The notes below the pieces were generated by a model that saw only the letters and a program-made list of their open reading frames with translations, did no database searches and was not told the origin of the DNA. The translations under genes were made by a program, and so were the position numbers. A stretch of DNA of 64,000 nt from Ascarosepion bandense (lineage: Eukaryota > Mollusca > Cephalopoda > Sepiida > Sepiidae): positions 1,727,501 through 1,791,500 of the forward strand of contig JBBBDQ010001294.1 in the NCBI GenBank assembly GCA_037127315.1. Reading direction: 5' to 3'. Positions 1 to 10,638 of the stretch are shown one piece after another. The first letter of the stretch is position 1. Each line of letters starts with the position of its first letter.

Positions 1-194
1 CAGTCATGAGAGTCTTAATTTTCATCTTTTACAATACAATATGAACAGCTTTTGCCTCCATTACCTGCAGGCATTTCTGCAAAGCTATACCTTTGTATAT
101 TGTCGGAAGATCAAAAAATTATAGAAGCAAGGAAGAAAGAGAGAAATATTAAATAAATTCTCCCCATCCCACCCAAAATGCTGAAAACAAGCAA

Positions 195-211
195 TTAATT
201 TTACAAAAGGA

Positions 212-247
<36 letters not shown>

Positions 248-790
248 AAATGAACTAAAAGAAATAAAGAATTAAATGGAATTGGAAAGAAGAAAAAATG
301 AAAGAAAGAAAAGAGATTAAAAGAAAGAAAGAAGCAAACAAAAACAGATAAAAAGGAATGAAATTACAAAACAAAAGAGAATAAAAGAAAAAAGAAAGAG
401 AAGCAGTTTAAAAAAATAATTCAAAAGAAAGAAAAAGAGATTAAAAGAAAGAAAGAATGATGCAAGCAAGCAAAAAAGAAACAAACAAAATGTAATGAAA
501 TAACAAAAGGAAAGAGAATAAAAGAAAGAAAGGGAACTAAAAGAGAGAAAGAAAGAAAGAATGATGCAAACAAACAAAAAAGGGAATGAAATGTAAAGAA
601 ATAACAAAAGAGAAAGAAATAAAAAAGAAAAGGGTTGAAAAAGTACATAAGAGAAAGAAAACTTAAAATAATAGGCATAATAAATAAAGAATAGAAAAAA
701 AAATAAGTTAATAGAAATGAAGTAAAAATAAAGATAGGAAATACAATGAAAATATGAGAAAAGAAAAAGAAGATGAGTGTGAAAAGAATA
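195..790. repeat. Purine-rich GAAA/GAAAG tract
   Basis: Almost pure A/G on the plus strand. It has a clean (GAAA)n core near 209-249 and decayed GAAAG units after it. Open frames on the minus strand here are F/L/S-rich translations of the repeat and not genes. Confidence 0.9.
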
Positions 791-1633
791 CATGTTATAG
801 GATAACAAGAAATAGAGAGGAAAAGATGAAAGAAAGAATAAGTTCAAAAATATTTTATTTCTTAAAGAAGAGTTAAATGTGCCAGAAGAAAAGAAGGGTT
901 GTTGCAAAAAGAAGCAGAAAGATCACAATGCCAATATATTATTTTTTTTAGAAAAGTGAGCAACAAAAAATAAAATAAAATCTGAAATTATCAATCTCCA
1001 TAGCCCATCACCCACCCTGTCTCCTTAACCACAGCAACCAAATAAAATTAAATTATTTCAGAACAAAAATATAAAACGCCATCAAAAATCTAATCAAATG
1101 TTCAAAAAAAAAAAAAGGAGAGAGAAAATAAGAAATGAATTTATTAAAAATATGAAGAATAATGAATAAAAAACAATAAAGAAAATGTTAATATTGAAGC
1201 AAATGAATTGAGGAATATACAAATAAAATTAAACTGATTGAGAAGGGGAGATAACCTAGAAGGAAATCAAAGAAACTATCACTGAGGAGAATAGAATAAA
1301 AGGGAATGAAAAGAGAACAAAATAAAGTAGTTTACAATGCAATATAATATAATAGAACCGAATGGGATGAAATGGTAGAGAATGAAAATGAAATACAACA
1401 GAATGTTGAATATGAATTATACTTTGGAATAGAATGGAATGAAACAGAATAAAAATATATTATTCTTCATGGTATGATAGAATTGAACAAAATGAAAATT
1501 AATAGAACGAAATTGAAAATAAAAAGTCAAAGAGTTCACATTACAGAATGACAGAATAGAATAGAAGATGACAGAATGGCGATGAAACTGAGCCATAAAT
1601 TGTATGAAAATATAGAATCAAAAAGTAAAAGAG
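791..1633. repeat. Degenerate A/G-rich sequence with GAATAGAATGG-like units
   Basis: AT-rich and purine-biased. From about 1320 to 1600 there are irregular units resembling GAATAGAATG and GAATGGAATG. No gene signal. A complementary T-rich stretch of similar texture lies at 7450-7620. Confidence 0.6.
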
Positions 1634-1800
1634 ATTAAAAAAAATTAGCAAACTTAAGACACAAAATTATATCCTCAAACAAGGTAGGCAGCACAGAACA
1701 ACAAGGTGAGGGGTTAAATTAGATGTTAAAAATGTGTTGGGTGGGTGTGATAAATACCATATAGAATTTTTTAAAAATTCCTCATTCTACATTTTTTTAA
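1634..1800. repeat. Interspersed repeat R4, copy 1
   Basis: The order of motifs (AAAATTAGCAAA, AAGACA, CAAAGC/CAAGGTAGGCAGCAC, GGTGAGGGGTTAAAT, TTAAAAATTC) recurs at 4376-4535 about 2.74 kb downstream. Both copies sit directly beside a SINE-A. Confidence 0.7.
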
Positions 1801-1802
1801 AC

Positions 1803-2086
1803 TCAGTCAGTTAAGTGCCATACATGATACATGCTTGTGCGATCATATCTCAAAGAAGACATGACCGACTGGGCAAAAGATTATCTCATAATAGGCTGCG
1901 ATTACTTTCTGTGGTTGACTTGTTGCTAACCTAGGCTACAGAACCCAATCTGTCCTGTCCATAGCTGGAGGAAGAAGAGGCAAATTAAAATCTTTCCCCA
2001 GTGTATAAGTAAATTCAACGAATTTAACTGGAATTTGAACTCAACCTTTCTTGTTCCGAGCCAATATCCACTGCACCACAATGCAC
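1803..2086 (-). mobile_element. SINE-A copy, tRNA-derived
   Basis: On the minus strand it has a tRNA-like head (GTGGTGCAGTGGATATTGGC as A-box region, then a B-box-like GTTCAAATTCC), a body and the 3' terminus seen here as TCAGTCAGTTAAGTGCCATA. Copies are short, non-coding and presumably transcribed by RNA polymerase III and moved by a LINE. It lies head-to-tail with the next copy. ACATTTTTAAC-like sequence flanks both, as expected for repeated use of one target or for a dimer. Confidence 0.85.
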
Positions 2087-2096
2087 ATTTTTAACT

Positions 2097-2390
2097 TCAG
2101 TCAGTTAAGTGCCATACATGAAACATGCTTGGGCAATCATGTCTCAAAAGAGACATGACTGACTGGGCAGAAGATTATCCCGCAGTAGTTTGCCATTGCT
2201 TCCTGCAGTAGATTGGTTACCAGCCAAGGCTATAGAACCCAATCTGTCCTGTTATTTAACCCATAACTGGAAGGAAGAGACGGATTAATACCTTTCCCAA
2301 GGGTATTTGCACGTAAGTGAATGCAATGAATTCAACTGGAATTTGAACTCGGCTCCCCGATTTCTCCAATATTCACTGCACCACAATGCA
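2097..2390 (-). mobile_element. SINE-A copy, tRNA-derived
   Basis: Full-length minus-strand copy beginning (reverse read) at TCAGTCAGTTAAGTGCCATA and ending with the A-box side CACTGCACCACAATGCAC. Eleven bases separate it from the copy at 1803-2086. Confidence 0.85.
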
Positions 2391-2439
2391 CATCTGCACA
2401 TTTTTAATTTACTCTCTCAAAAAACAGACACGTTTAAAA

Positions 2440-3445
2440 AAATATTTGAAAGTTTTTTAAACTATTTAAATCATTCAGGTTGTTGTACTCTGGAGGGTGC
2501 TACTGGATTTCCTGCTACTAACAGATTTTTAATGTTAGTGGACCACATACAACAAAAGGAAAACTTGGTCAGAAAATGAACCATCAATCTTTATTGATGC
2601 ACAGGAGTACAAAGAAAAAATGTGTGGGAAACGGTCAAACTCAAGCCAACGTGATGTTGACTGATGGTGGCCGAATCACTCCTTCATTGGAACGGCTACA
2701 AAACATGTCTAAACTCAATGGTTGGAAAGTGAAAAGAGACAGATCATGTGTTGAGGGTACAACTGAACTTCATGTCACTAACAGATTTTGAATGTAGGTG
2801 GGCTGCAATAAACAAAATGAAGACTTGAGTAGAAAATGAATCTCCAATGTTTATTGATACACATCGGTACAAAAATGCAAATAGAGTTGATATTTGCTGC
2901 ATCACAAAGCGCATCACATACCTGTAAATACCCTTTCCAAATTCTGGCTTAGATATCTTCAAAACGTTGAGTGCAATGTCAATTAACATCTGCTGCCTTT
3001 CTGAATACAGTTCCTTTTATCACTTCTCCTTACTTCACATCCTCTTTCATGGCTTATAACCCCCTGCATCCTACTGGCATTATTTTCATCTAATTTTTTA
3101 GTGGGAGCTTAGATGTGGCACAAGGCCAAAAGTATGAGGGGAACTAATAAAGATTAAACTTAAAGTTCAGTCATAAGAGGGTTACTGAGTGTTTGAGAAT
3201 ATGAAAGAGGAAAACACTATTCCCTTGGCTGAAGTGAAATGAATAAAAAATAAAATGTGCAAGTAATGATTTTCTTAGATGGAGCTTAGATGTAGCACAA
3301 GTTACAAAGATGTGAATTTGTAGAAAATGGTCAACCTCAAGTCAACCTGTAAATGAGTGATGGTAGCCAATTCCCTCCTTTGTTGGCACAGATACCAAAC
3401 ACGTCCAGACTCAATGGTTGGGCGGTGAAAAAAAACTGAACATAT
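2440..3445. repeat. Unclassified tandem/dispersed repeat R5
   Basis: ACTAACAGATTTT plus about 100 following bases occurs at 2517 and again at 2777 (offset 260). A neighbouring block ending ACTCAATGGTTGG occurs at 2713 and 3409 (offset 696). GGAGCTTAGATGTGGCACAAG is also duplicated at about 3103 and 3281. Short open frames cross the units but are not conserved between them, so I read this as decayed repeat DNA. Confidence 0.6.
3000..3100 (+). mobile_element. LINE-A 3'-tail fragment (weak)
   Basis: Contains ATAACCCCCTGCATCCTACTGGC followed by ATTATTTTCATC. This is a decayed version of the tail TAACCCCCTGCACATCAGTGGCGTT...GGGGTGAAATGATT seen at 11853 and elsewhere. Confidence 0.4.
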
Positions 3446-3589
3446 CCTTTTCTGAAGTGTGGTCATAAAATTTACGTGTGGCTGGAAACCCGTTTTGGTT
3501 TACGTTTTTTTTTGCATTATAGGAAAATGAAATTCTTTATTTATTTATTATTATTTTATTTATTATTTTAATTTTATTCTCACACAGTC

Positions 3590-3845
3590 CTCATTGTTAT
3601 TGTCATATTCACAATATCTCAGCCACTGTACCTCCTTCAAAAAATAATTTCTGTATATGGCAGGCCTTCACTTAGTATCTATAGGATTTATCACAATCAA
3701 GCTGGATTCAGTTTTGGTCTTCTATGTCGGTAATTCTGTTTCAGAAGGCCTTCAGCCTATGAGAGATTTTGCATTGCAACTGATGTTTTATCTAAAGTTT
3801 GTACTGGATTTTTTATCAAACAACGGTGTCTGCTACTTTTTCTGC
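3590..3845 (+). repeat. Interspersed repeat R3, copy 1
   Basis: Shares ATCACAATCAAGCTGGATTCAG, TTTTGGTCTTC and the block GAAGGCCTTCAGCCTATGAGAGAT...TTGCAACTGAT with 5285-5600. A related fragment (CGGACTATTGTCCTCATCAT) is at about 43460. Family not recognised. Confidence 0.55.
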
Positions 3846-3849
3846 AACC

Positions 3850-4037
3850 AGATGGGCTCTCCTTAAATTGACCAGAAGTCTTGATACCAAACTTGATGGG
3901 ATGAGTTGTAAGTCTCTGCATTTGTGTAGGAATGACAGGTGATTCAACATTCATGCCAACATCTGGTGGGGCTTTTTTAATTGTCTCCATATTTTTGGCA
4001 TATTGGGCCTTTGCCAATCCTTCAACATCTGAGATGG
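3850..4037 (-). other. Coding-like fragment of unknown origin
   Basis: On the minus strand about 62 codons stay open with a balanced composition (includes ISDVEGLAKAQYAKNMET, then a segment with HPIKFGIKTSGQF). That is unlike the low-complexity frames elsewhere. It has no start of its own: the frame continues from the adjacent SINE-A at 4038. It could be a decayed retroelement gag, a processed pseudogene or an exon. I do not recognise the family. Confidence 0.3.
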
Positions 4038-4336
4038 CGTCAGTTAAGTGCCATATGTGATATACACTTTGGGCGATCCTGTCTCTTTCAAGACATGACT
4101 GACTGGGCAGAAGATTATCCTGCAGTAGGTTGCCATTGCTTTCTGTGGTAAACTGGTTACCAGCCAAGGCTATAGAACCCAATCTGTCCTATTATTTAAC
4201 CCATAACTGGAGAGAAGAGAAGGATTAATCCTTTCTCAAGGGTATTTGTGCATAAGTGAATGCAAGGAATTCAACTGGAATTCGAACTCGGCTCCCCAAC
4301 TTGTCGTTTCGAGTCAATATCCACTTCACCACAATG
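4038..4336 (-). mobile_element. SINE-A copy, tRNA-derived
   Basis: Minus-strand copy with TCAGTTAAGTGCCATA, the CTTTCAAGACATGACTGACTGG hairpin region, the body (CCCATAACTGGAGAG) and the head (CTCGGCTCCCC...CACTTCACCACAATG). Two decayed bases in the palindromic stem. Confidence 0.85.
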
Positions 4337-4375
4337 ATGGGGTATTCTAACTATTTATACTATTTAATAAAAAAG

Positions 4376-4535
4376 AAAAAAAATTAGCAAAATTAAGACA
4401 GAAAATTACTTTCTCAAACAAAGCTGGGCAGCACCAGATAAAAAGGTGAGGGATTAAATCAGATGTCCAAAGTGCATTTCACAGGCAACAAATTCTATGT
4501 TGAGTTTTAAAAATTCTGGACTCTATATTTTTTAA
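4376..4535. repeat. Interspersed repeat R4, copy 2
   Basis: Matches 1634-1800 in order (AAAAATTAGCAAAATTAAGACA, GCTGGGCAGCACC, AGGTGAGGGATTAAATCAGATGT, TTTTAAAAATTC). Internal differences suggest an old duplication. Confidence 0.65.
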
Positions 4536-4612
4536 CTGTCTGTTTTATGAGACATTTTTTTTAACTGTCTGTTTTATGAGACATTTTTTTTAACTGTCTG
4601 TTTTATGAGACA
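4529..4612. repeat. Tandem repeat, 29-bp unit x3
   Basis: ACTGTCTGTTTTATGAGACA begins at 4535, 4564 and 4593, an exact 29-bp period with T-rich spacers. It sits between R4 and a SINE-A. Confidence 0.9.
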
Positions 4613-4616
4613 GTTA

Positions 4617-4884
4617 CGTTTTGGTGCAGTGGATACCAGCTTGGAACGAGAAAGTCTGAGAGCCGAGTTCGAATTCCAGTTTGCATTCATTTGCATGCAA
4701 AAATCCTTCAAAAAAATATAATCAATCTCTTCTCTCTCTAGCTATGGGTTAAATACCAAGAAAGATTGGGTTTTACGGCCTTGGTTGGCAACCAGTCTAC
4801 TACAAAATGAAATGATAATCTACTGCGGGAAAATCTTCTGCCTCGTCAAAAGAGATATGACTGCCAATGTATCGCACGTAACTG
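4617..4884 (+). mobile_element. SINE-A copy, decayed
   Basis: Plus-strand head TTTTGGTGCAGTGGATACC, B box GAGTTCGAATTCC, body GCTATGGGTTAAATACC and end GTATCGCACGTAACTG. With the minus-strand copy at 4038-4336 it forms an inverted SINE pair separated by about 280 bp. Confidence 0.75.
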
Positions 4885-4904
4885 GCTTTATGTTTTTATC
4901 ATTT

Positions 4905-5250
4905 TCTATAATCATTTCATCCCAAGCAAGGCAGGACTGCCACCGGTGTGCAAAGGGTTACAGTGAGAGAAAAAACAAGGTAGAGGGGACATCAAAGGTA
5001 AGATAAGAGATGGATAGTAGTCAGGTTGATAGAAGATGGTAATTGATATTGCATTTAAACTTTTAGAGATTGTAGCTATCAGGGAAGCAAGTAAATGGGA
5101 AAGAGCTCCACAGGCTAGAAGTGTGAGAAAAGAAGCTATTAGAATAGAAGATGAATTAAATTTAACTATTTTGACACTAAAAGGGTGAAACCTTGATGCC
5201 AGTCTAGTAGCATGAGTAAATACATGTGGTCAGGGAACTTAACTGACTGA
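4905..5250 (-). pseudogene. LINE-A 3' end, reverse-transcriptase remnant
   Basis: The minus-strand tail (AATCATTTCATCCCAAGCAAGG read in plus) is followed by the region that in better copies encodes the extreme C terminus of the ORF (the TVEMARCNRKFYANSFF segment). Here stops and indels break the frame. LINE-A is a jockey/CR1-like non-LTR retrotransposon by protein resemblance. This copy is 5'-truncated and dead. Confidence 0.55.
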
Positions 5251-5284
5251 CTCTCATAAAGCAGACATTTAAATATATATATTA

Positions 5285-5600
5285 ATGTTTCTGACAGTAT
5301 TTTCACTATTTGGACTATTGTCTTCATCATTATTATCATGTTCAAGATGTTTTGGCTATTGGTGGGCCTTGAATGCATCTGTACCTGTAGGCGTTATCCA
5401 GATCATGCTGGATTCTGTTTCAGTCTTCTTCAGTAATTTGGTTGAAGAAGACTTCAATCCTCTTCATCACTAATTCTATTGAAAAAGGCTTCAAGCCTCT
5501 TCATCACTAATTCTATTAAAAAAGGTTTCAAGCCTCTGGGAGATATCAGATTGCAACTGATTTGTTATCCAATGGTTGTATTGTATTTAACAGTACAAAA
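5285..5600 (+). repeat. Interspersed repeat R3, copy 2
   Basis: Second R3 copy. Within it, CTCTTCATCACTAATTCTATT with AAAAGG(C/T)TTCAAGC is tandemly duplicated (5458-5535). The 61-aa open frame across it is not conserved in copy 1. Confidence 0.55.
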
Positions 5601-5814
5601 AATGTAAATAGTGCAAAAGTTACAATAAATCAACTCAGAAATATAAATTGTTAAAGATTTAATTAAAAATTTCAAATTTAATTTATTTCATTAAAGATGT
5701 TAAAGATTTTGTTTTTTATTTTTTAAGTGCACAATTTTGGGAGAAACCATTTTCTTTGCACTTATTTTGTGGAATGAAACTTAGAAACATTTTACATGTC
5801 TTCTTCAGGTGCCA

Positions 5815-5940
5815 TGCAGACTGGTTTCCAACCAAAGCTTATCAATTCCTGTTTGATTTGGTAGAAGGATTCCCACAGTAGACTGCTGTTACTTTATATG
5901 GTAGACTGGTTAACCAAGTCTATAGCACTCTGCTATTTGT
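5815..5940 (-). mobile_element. SINE-A fragments, strongly decayed
   Basis: Contains GGTAGACTGGTTAACCAAG and CCCACAGTAGACTGCTGTTAC, the body of minus-strand SINE-A. An extra GACTGGTTTCCAACCAAAGC just upstream suggests two overlapping fragments. Confidence 0.5.
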
Positions 5941-6024
5941 GGTGAATGATTAGAAATAGATTGTTTACAACAATGTCCAGTGAAAAAGATCCAATGTCCA
6001 GTGAAAAAGATCCTAGGGTAAGAG

Positions 6025-6599
6025 ACATGAGCCAACTTTAGCCACACCAAAAGCAGGTCTTCAAATTAAGAAAGCCATGCTGTGCATCTAGTAGGATTTG
6101 AAAGGAACCCTGTACTATGAGTTTCTGCCAAGTAACCAGTCAGTTGATTCTGAAAAGTACTGCTTGCAACTGGATGAATTAAAGGCAGACATTCAAGAAA
6201 AATGCTCAGTATTAGCAAACAGGAAGTGTGTTATTCTCCATCAGGATAATGCCAGACCTCCCGTTTCTTTGGTGATTGAGTAAACTTGTAAGTTTGGCTG
6301 GGATATGTTATCTCACTGTCCATATTCACCAGACTGGATTTTCATTTATTCAGATCCTTGCAAAATAATCTCAATGGTAAAAATTTTAATTCTTTGGATG
6401 GCATAAAAAAACATCTTGAAGAATTCTTTGCTGAAAAACCATTGAAATTCTGGTAAGACAGAATCTTTAAGTTGAAGGAAAAAATCAAGAATGTTTGCTG
6501 AACAAAATGGTTCATATTTAGTTGAATAAACATTTAATGGCAGAATTTTGTTTTGTTTTTAAATTTCCTTAAAATTTAGCATGAACTTTCCAGACAACA
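6025..6599 (+). pseudogene. Mariner-family transposase remnant, catalytic half
   Basis: Translated in shifting plus frames this resembles the C-terminal half of animal mariner transposases: GTLYYEFLPSNQSVDSEKY, then HQDNAR (second catalytic aspartate of the D,D34D triad), and after a frameshift FHLFRSLQNNLNGKNFNS and EEFFAEKPLKFW. Several stops and frameshifts make it inactive. The end AGCATGAACTTTCCAGACAAC (about 6578-6598) matches in reverse complement the terminal repeat of the mariner at 17149, so this is the 3' terminus. The 5' half and 5' TIR were not found. A transposase of this class would cut and paste DNA at TA sites. Confidence 0.85.
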
Positions 6600-7010
6600 T
6601 AATTTATTTTTTGTTTATTTGCATGCTTTGCTACAATTTTCATTCTAAAACACTTTTTCTTTATCAAGTCAGTTTTCATTCTTTTCATGCATTTTCGTCT
6701 TTCATTCTCTTTCTCTTTCCCAATCATTTGTTTTTGTCTTTTTTTTATTCCTTGTTTCAATTTTCATTCTAAAACACTTTGCCTTTATCAAGTCAGTTCT
6801 CCTTTTCATGCATTTTTTTCACTCATTCTCTTTCTCTCTTATTCTCAATCTCTTTTTTTGTTTTATAATTTTTTGTTTCCTTTTGCTTCAATTTTCATTC
6901 TAAAAACTCGTTGCCTTCATCATGTCAGTTCTCTAGCCTTTCAAGCATTTTCCTCTTTCTTCCTTGCTTTCTGTTTTATCTTTTCTCTTAAACCCCCAAA
7001 ATCTGAAGCA
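6600..7010. repeat. Tandem repeat, ~125-bp pyrimidine-rich unit x3
   Basis: CAATTTTCATTCTAAAA begins at 6634, 6758 and 6889 (periods 124 and 131), each followed by TTTATCAAGTCAGTT-like sequence and TTTCATGCATTTT. Open frames here are F/L/S-rich products of the T/C bias. Confidence 0.85.
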
Positions 7011-7803
7011 TCTACTGAATTTATCCCTTTCACCTTTTTTTTTCATTAAAAAATAAGTCTACTTATCTTTCACTTCATCTTTTTCTTTATTTCAAACAAT
7101 TAATTAAGAACCCCAGAATTTAATCTTTGACATTTTTTCTCTTCCTTCAATCTCTCAGAACCCTTCTCCCTTCCTTCCTTCCTTCCTTTGTTCATTAATT
7201 TGATGATGCTTTGGAATATTTTTTATTCTGTAAGCTTCTGCCATCATCATTGCTCATCTTCTCACAATTTTTATTGCCTTGTTAGTTTTTTGCTTTCGTT
7301 TTTCTTTTTTGTTTTGTTTTCATACGCAAAAATCATTTATTGTGCTTGTTTGTGAGCCAAAAGATTACACCAGCAATATGCCAAGTGTGCTTGTGTGGGG
7401 TTAGGACCAAAGAGAGGGATCTCCAGGGGACATGCAAGCCATCACTGATTAGAAACCATTTTATTTTTTTACTGTTTTGAATCTTATTCTTGCTCTGTGT
7501 GTTTTTATATTCTTTTATTCTGTTCTGTTTTATTTCATATTCTGTGATTTGATTTTATAATATTTATCGAGATTATATTCTCTTGTATTCTATTTTATTT
7601 TTTGTTCCCTAATTTCATGCTCTACATTTAATTTAAGTTTTTTAGTACTTCATATTTTTATAAACTATTATTGTTATTTTTAAGATCTCAGTAATAAATA
7701 CTATTCTATAAATATAGGTGATATGAAAAAATCTTTTGTTTTACTTTAAACAATCGAAGTTTCTATGTGGTTATAACCTGAAATGAAACCCAATCCATAC
7801 TAA
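7011..7803. other. T-rich intergenic sequence, no gene seen
   Basis: Pyrimidine-biased DNA with a short TTCC run near 7171. A more balanced patch at about 7365-7440 shows no open frame of note. From 7490 to 7620 there are TATTCTGTTCTG-like units, the complement of the texture at 1320-1600. Confidence 0.5.
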
Positions 7804-8070
7804 TCAGTCAGTTAAGTGCTATACATGATACATGATTGGGTGATCATGTCTCAAAAGAGATATAACTGACTGGGCAGTAGATTTTCCTATAGTAGGTTGC
7901 TATTTCTTACTGTGGTAGACTGGTTGCCAACCAAGGTTATAGAACATAATCTGTTTTCCTATTTAACCAATATCTGGAGGGCGAAGAGAAGGATTAATAC
8001 ATTTCCCAAGGGTATTTGTGTGTAAGTGAATGCAACAAATTCAACTGGAATTTGAACTTGGTTTTCAGTT
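7804..8070 (-). mobile_element. SINE-A copy, tRNA-derived
   Basis: Begins TCAGTCAGTTAAGTGCTATA. Body and part of the B-box region (CTGGAATTTGAACTTGG) are present, but the extreme 5' head is missing or diverged. Confidence 0.8.
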
Positions 8071-8309
8071 TTCTGCATAATATATGTCTTATAATATTCT
8101 GTTTCTTTATTTCTTGTTCTTTTATTTTTCTCTCTCCTCAACAGTTTTTTTTCTCCTCATATTCTTTCACACTCAGTTAACCTTTTCATCTTTGTGGCTT
8201 TATTGTCTTGCATGGGATGAAATGACCTTTATATATATATATATATATACTGGTTTTTAAATTTTTTTATTCACTCTTATAGTTCTTGGTTTTAGAAGAG
8301 GCTTACTTT

Positions 8310-8530
8310 TATACATTTGGGGATATTAAATATTGATACTGGATATTTCCATACTGATATTGAATATTAGCTATTGCTATATTGATATTGAATATTGCTA
8401 TACTGATATTGAATATTGGATATTGCCATACTGATATTGGTTATTGTCATACTGATATTAGATATTGTTTATTGCCATACTGATATTGGATATTGATATT
8501 GGATAGTGGATATACTGTAATCCAGTATGT
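8310..8530. repeat. Minisatellite based on CATACTGATATTGGATATTG
   Basis: About eight imperfect units of roughly 20-30 bp with insertions and partial units. An (AT)n run lies just upstream at 8230-8249. The 8531-8800 stretch that follows shows nothing recognisable. Confidence 0.8.
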
Positions 8531-8814
8531 ATCACTAAAACAATTTTTAACTGCCATATTTTTGCATACTAACTTTCTTTTTGTAACCTCTTTTTCCATC
8601 ATATCATGTTATAAGTCCTGTAGCTCATTATGGAGATGGGGCTATATGCAGCTATAGTCATAGTGAATATTCTTAAAGCAAGTTAATCCAAAGAAGAATC
8701 TGCAGTGTTATTGTTCTTGTCCTGGCATCTCAGCATTACTCATTTTTCCACCTACATAACATAGCTTCCCTGTGCCTTTTCTATAATTACTTTTATTGTA
8801 TTTTTCAGATAAAC

Positions 8815-9470
8815 TTTCTTCTATGTTACTTTTATTACCCTCTCCTCACCAACAAAAAATTGTACATATAGGAAGTTAGGACTTCATAGGGCTTTGGTAG
8901 TTATAGTAAGAATGGTACATACAAATGTGTTGTTTTAGTGCAAGGAATACTGTGGTATGTTTGGGTCAGTAATTTTGGTTAGCTAAGTTTATAAGGCAGA
9001 ATAAAACAAGCCTTCCCCTATCCCCCGTTTTGGCCTTGTGTCACACTTTTGTATTTTGCAAAATAAATATTACTTTCCTCTATGGTAAAAGATTGTAGGT
9101 TATTATTTTTTTTTTTTGAAAAACAAACATTATTTTGTTTAGTTTCTGGTATATACAAATTTAATCATTGTAAATATTTATTGGGGTTTCATATTTTACA
9201 ATTATTTTTATTCCCACTCCAGACAAATTTTACATATGAGAACATTAGAACTTCAAAGAGATATTGAGGTATTATGGTGTCTGTAGTAATAATGGTAAGT
9301 AAGAATTTACTGTTTTGGTGTTAGGAATACTGTGTTATATTTGGGTCAGTAATTGTGGCTAGCTAAGTTAAGATAAAACTTATTCTGACCAGCTTTCCCC
9401 TATACCGACTTTTGGTCTTGTGCCATATTTGTGTATTTTCAAAATAAATGTTACTTTCCTCTAAAGTACC
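8815..9470. repeat. Two-copy tandem repeat, ~356-bp unit
   Basis: AGGAATACTGTGGTATGTTTGGGTCAG and the block ending CCTTCCCCTATCC...TTTTGG(C/T)CTTGTG...AAAATAAATATTACTTTCCTCT occur once at about 8935-9080 and again at about 9320-9465. The copies are clearly diverged. AATAAA followed by a T-rich end in each looks like a polyadenylation region, but no coding sequence precedes it. Confidence 0.8.
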
Positions 9471-9489
9471 TAGACTTTGTGAATTTAAA

Positions 9490-9552
9490 CATACCACTAG
9501 ATTAGCAGTTAAATTTTATTGTTTTACTGTTGAAATGACTAGATGTAACTAG
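9490..9552 (+). pseudogene. LINE-A C-terminal fragment
   Basis: Plus-strand TTTTACTGTTGAAATGAC-TAGATGTAAC corresponds to the FTVEM(A/T)RCN segment of LINE-A. Only about 60 bases are recognisable. Confidence 0.5.
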
Positions 9553-9639
9553 GTGTTGAGCAAAAACTAAGTGTTGGGTTGGTGGGGAAAATAGACAAAA
9601 AAGCAAGGTGTTACCAAGTGTGAAAATATATGAGAAAAA

Positions 9640-10135
9640 GAAAACATAATTAAGGAACAAAAACAATAAAAGAATAAGAATTAAGAAGACAGAAGATAAA
9701 GGCTGATATTGCATCTAAAGTTTTGAAGATCAAAGTTGACTCAGAAGGAAGGAGCTAGAATAGAGTTCCAAAAGCGAGAAAGGCAAGAGAAGAAACTTAC
9801 ATCTAGCCATTTCAACTGTAAAATGATGAGACCTTGCTGCCAATCTAGTTCTGTACTTAAATTCATAAAATCTAGGTGACAGAGCAAAGTTCATCAAAAC
9901 AATTACCATGAAATATTTATGGAAAAGGCACAGGAAGTGTGAAAATAATTGAAGCTGAGATGCCAGGTTGAGACTGATAACATTGCAAATTCTTCTTTGG
10001 ATTTCATCAAGAATTTCTAAATACATAGCAGATGCACCTGACCTGATATGACAACAATATTCAATGTACGGATGAATGGTAAACTTATAAATGCATAAGT
10101 TGGATTCAGACAAAAAAATTTTCTAAAATATCATA
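9640..10135 (-). pseudogene. LINE-A reverse-transcriptase C-terminal region
   Basis: The minus frame (10113 down to about 9730, 127 codons) stays open through HPYIEYCCHIRSGAS, YLEILDEIQRRICN and RSHHFTVEMARC. In jockey/CR1-like elements these C-terminal motifs lie past the RT active site. The YxDD box is absent, so this is a 5'-truncated copy. A second copy of the same motifs at 59394-59580 supports the reading. Not a host gene. Confidence 0.75.
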
Positions 10136-10204
10136 GTGAATAAATTTTTCTAGCAGCAGACATAACATTTGATAAAATATGAGCAATTATTCTGTGGCAG
10201 CTAT

Positions 10205-10405
10205 TTTTTTTGCTATAGAAACACATTCAAAATTAGATAATTTACAATAGAAGTGCATGGTAAATAAATTAAATAATTTGTTATAGAATTTCCTTGAAAA
10301 TATGTTTATTGTTGGAGTGTATAGCAAATTAAATAATTTATTATAAAAAATATTAAAAATGAAATAATTTATTACAAAAACATATTGGAAATTAAATAAT
10401 TTACT
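10205..10405. repeat. AT-rich minisatellite (AAATTAAATAATTTATTA units)
   Basis: Repeated AAATTAAATAATTT(A/G)TTATA blocks with 20-45 bp spacing. The minus open frame is N/F/Y-rich from the repeat. Confidence 0.65.
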
Positions 10406-10571
10406 TGAGATCTGCCTTTTACTGAATTCAAAATAGAAATAGTCCAATGATTGGATTTATGGAAGTGTTACTGAAATATAACATTGAATACCAGTTACCT
10501 GGTAAAATATAACAATGACTGGAAGGGTATCTGGTGAAATATAACAAAGAATGGAGAAGTACCTAGTGAAA

Positions 10572-10607
10572 TCTAAATGTAAATCTAAACTTATTTATAA
10601 ATGGAAC

Positions 10608-10638
<31 letters not shown>

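Noticed and set aside
317..907. Long minus-strand open frames at the window start
   Set aside because: F/L/S-rich translation of GAAA repeats; no domain, no codon bias.
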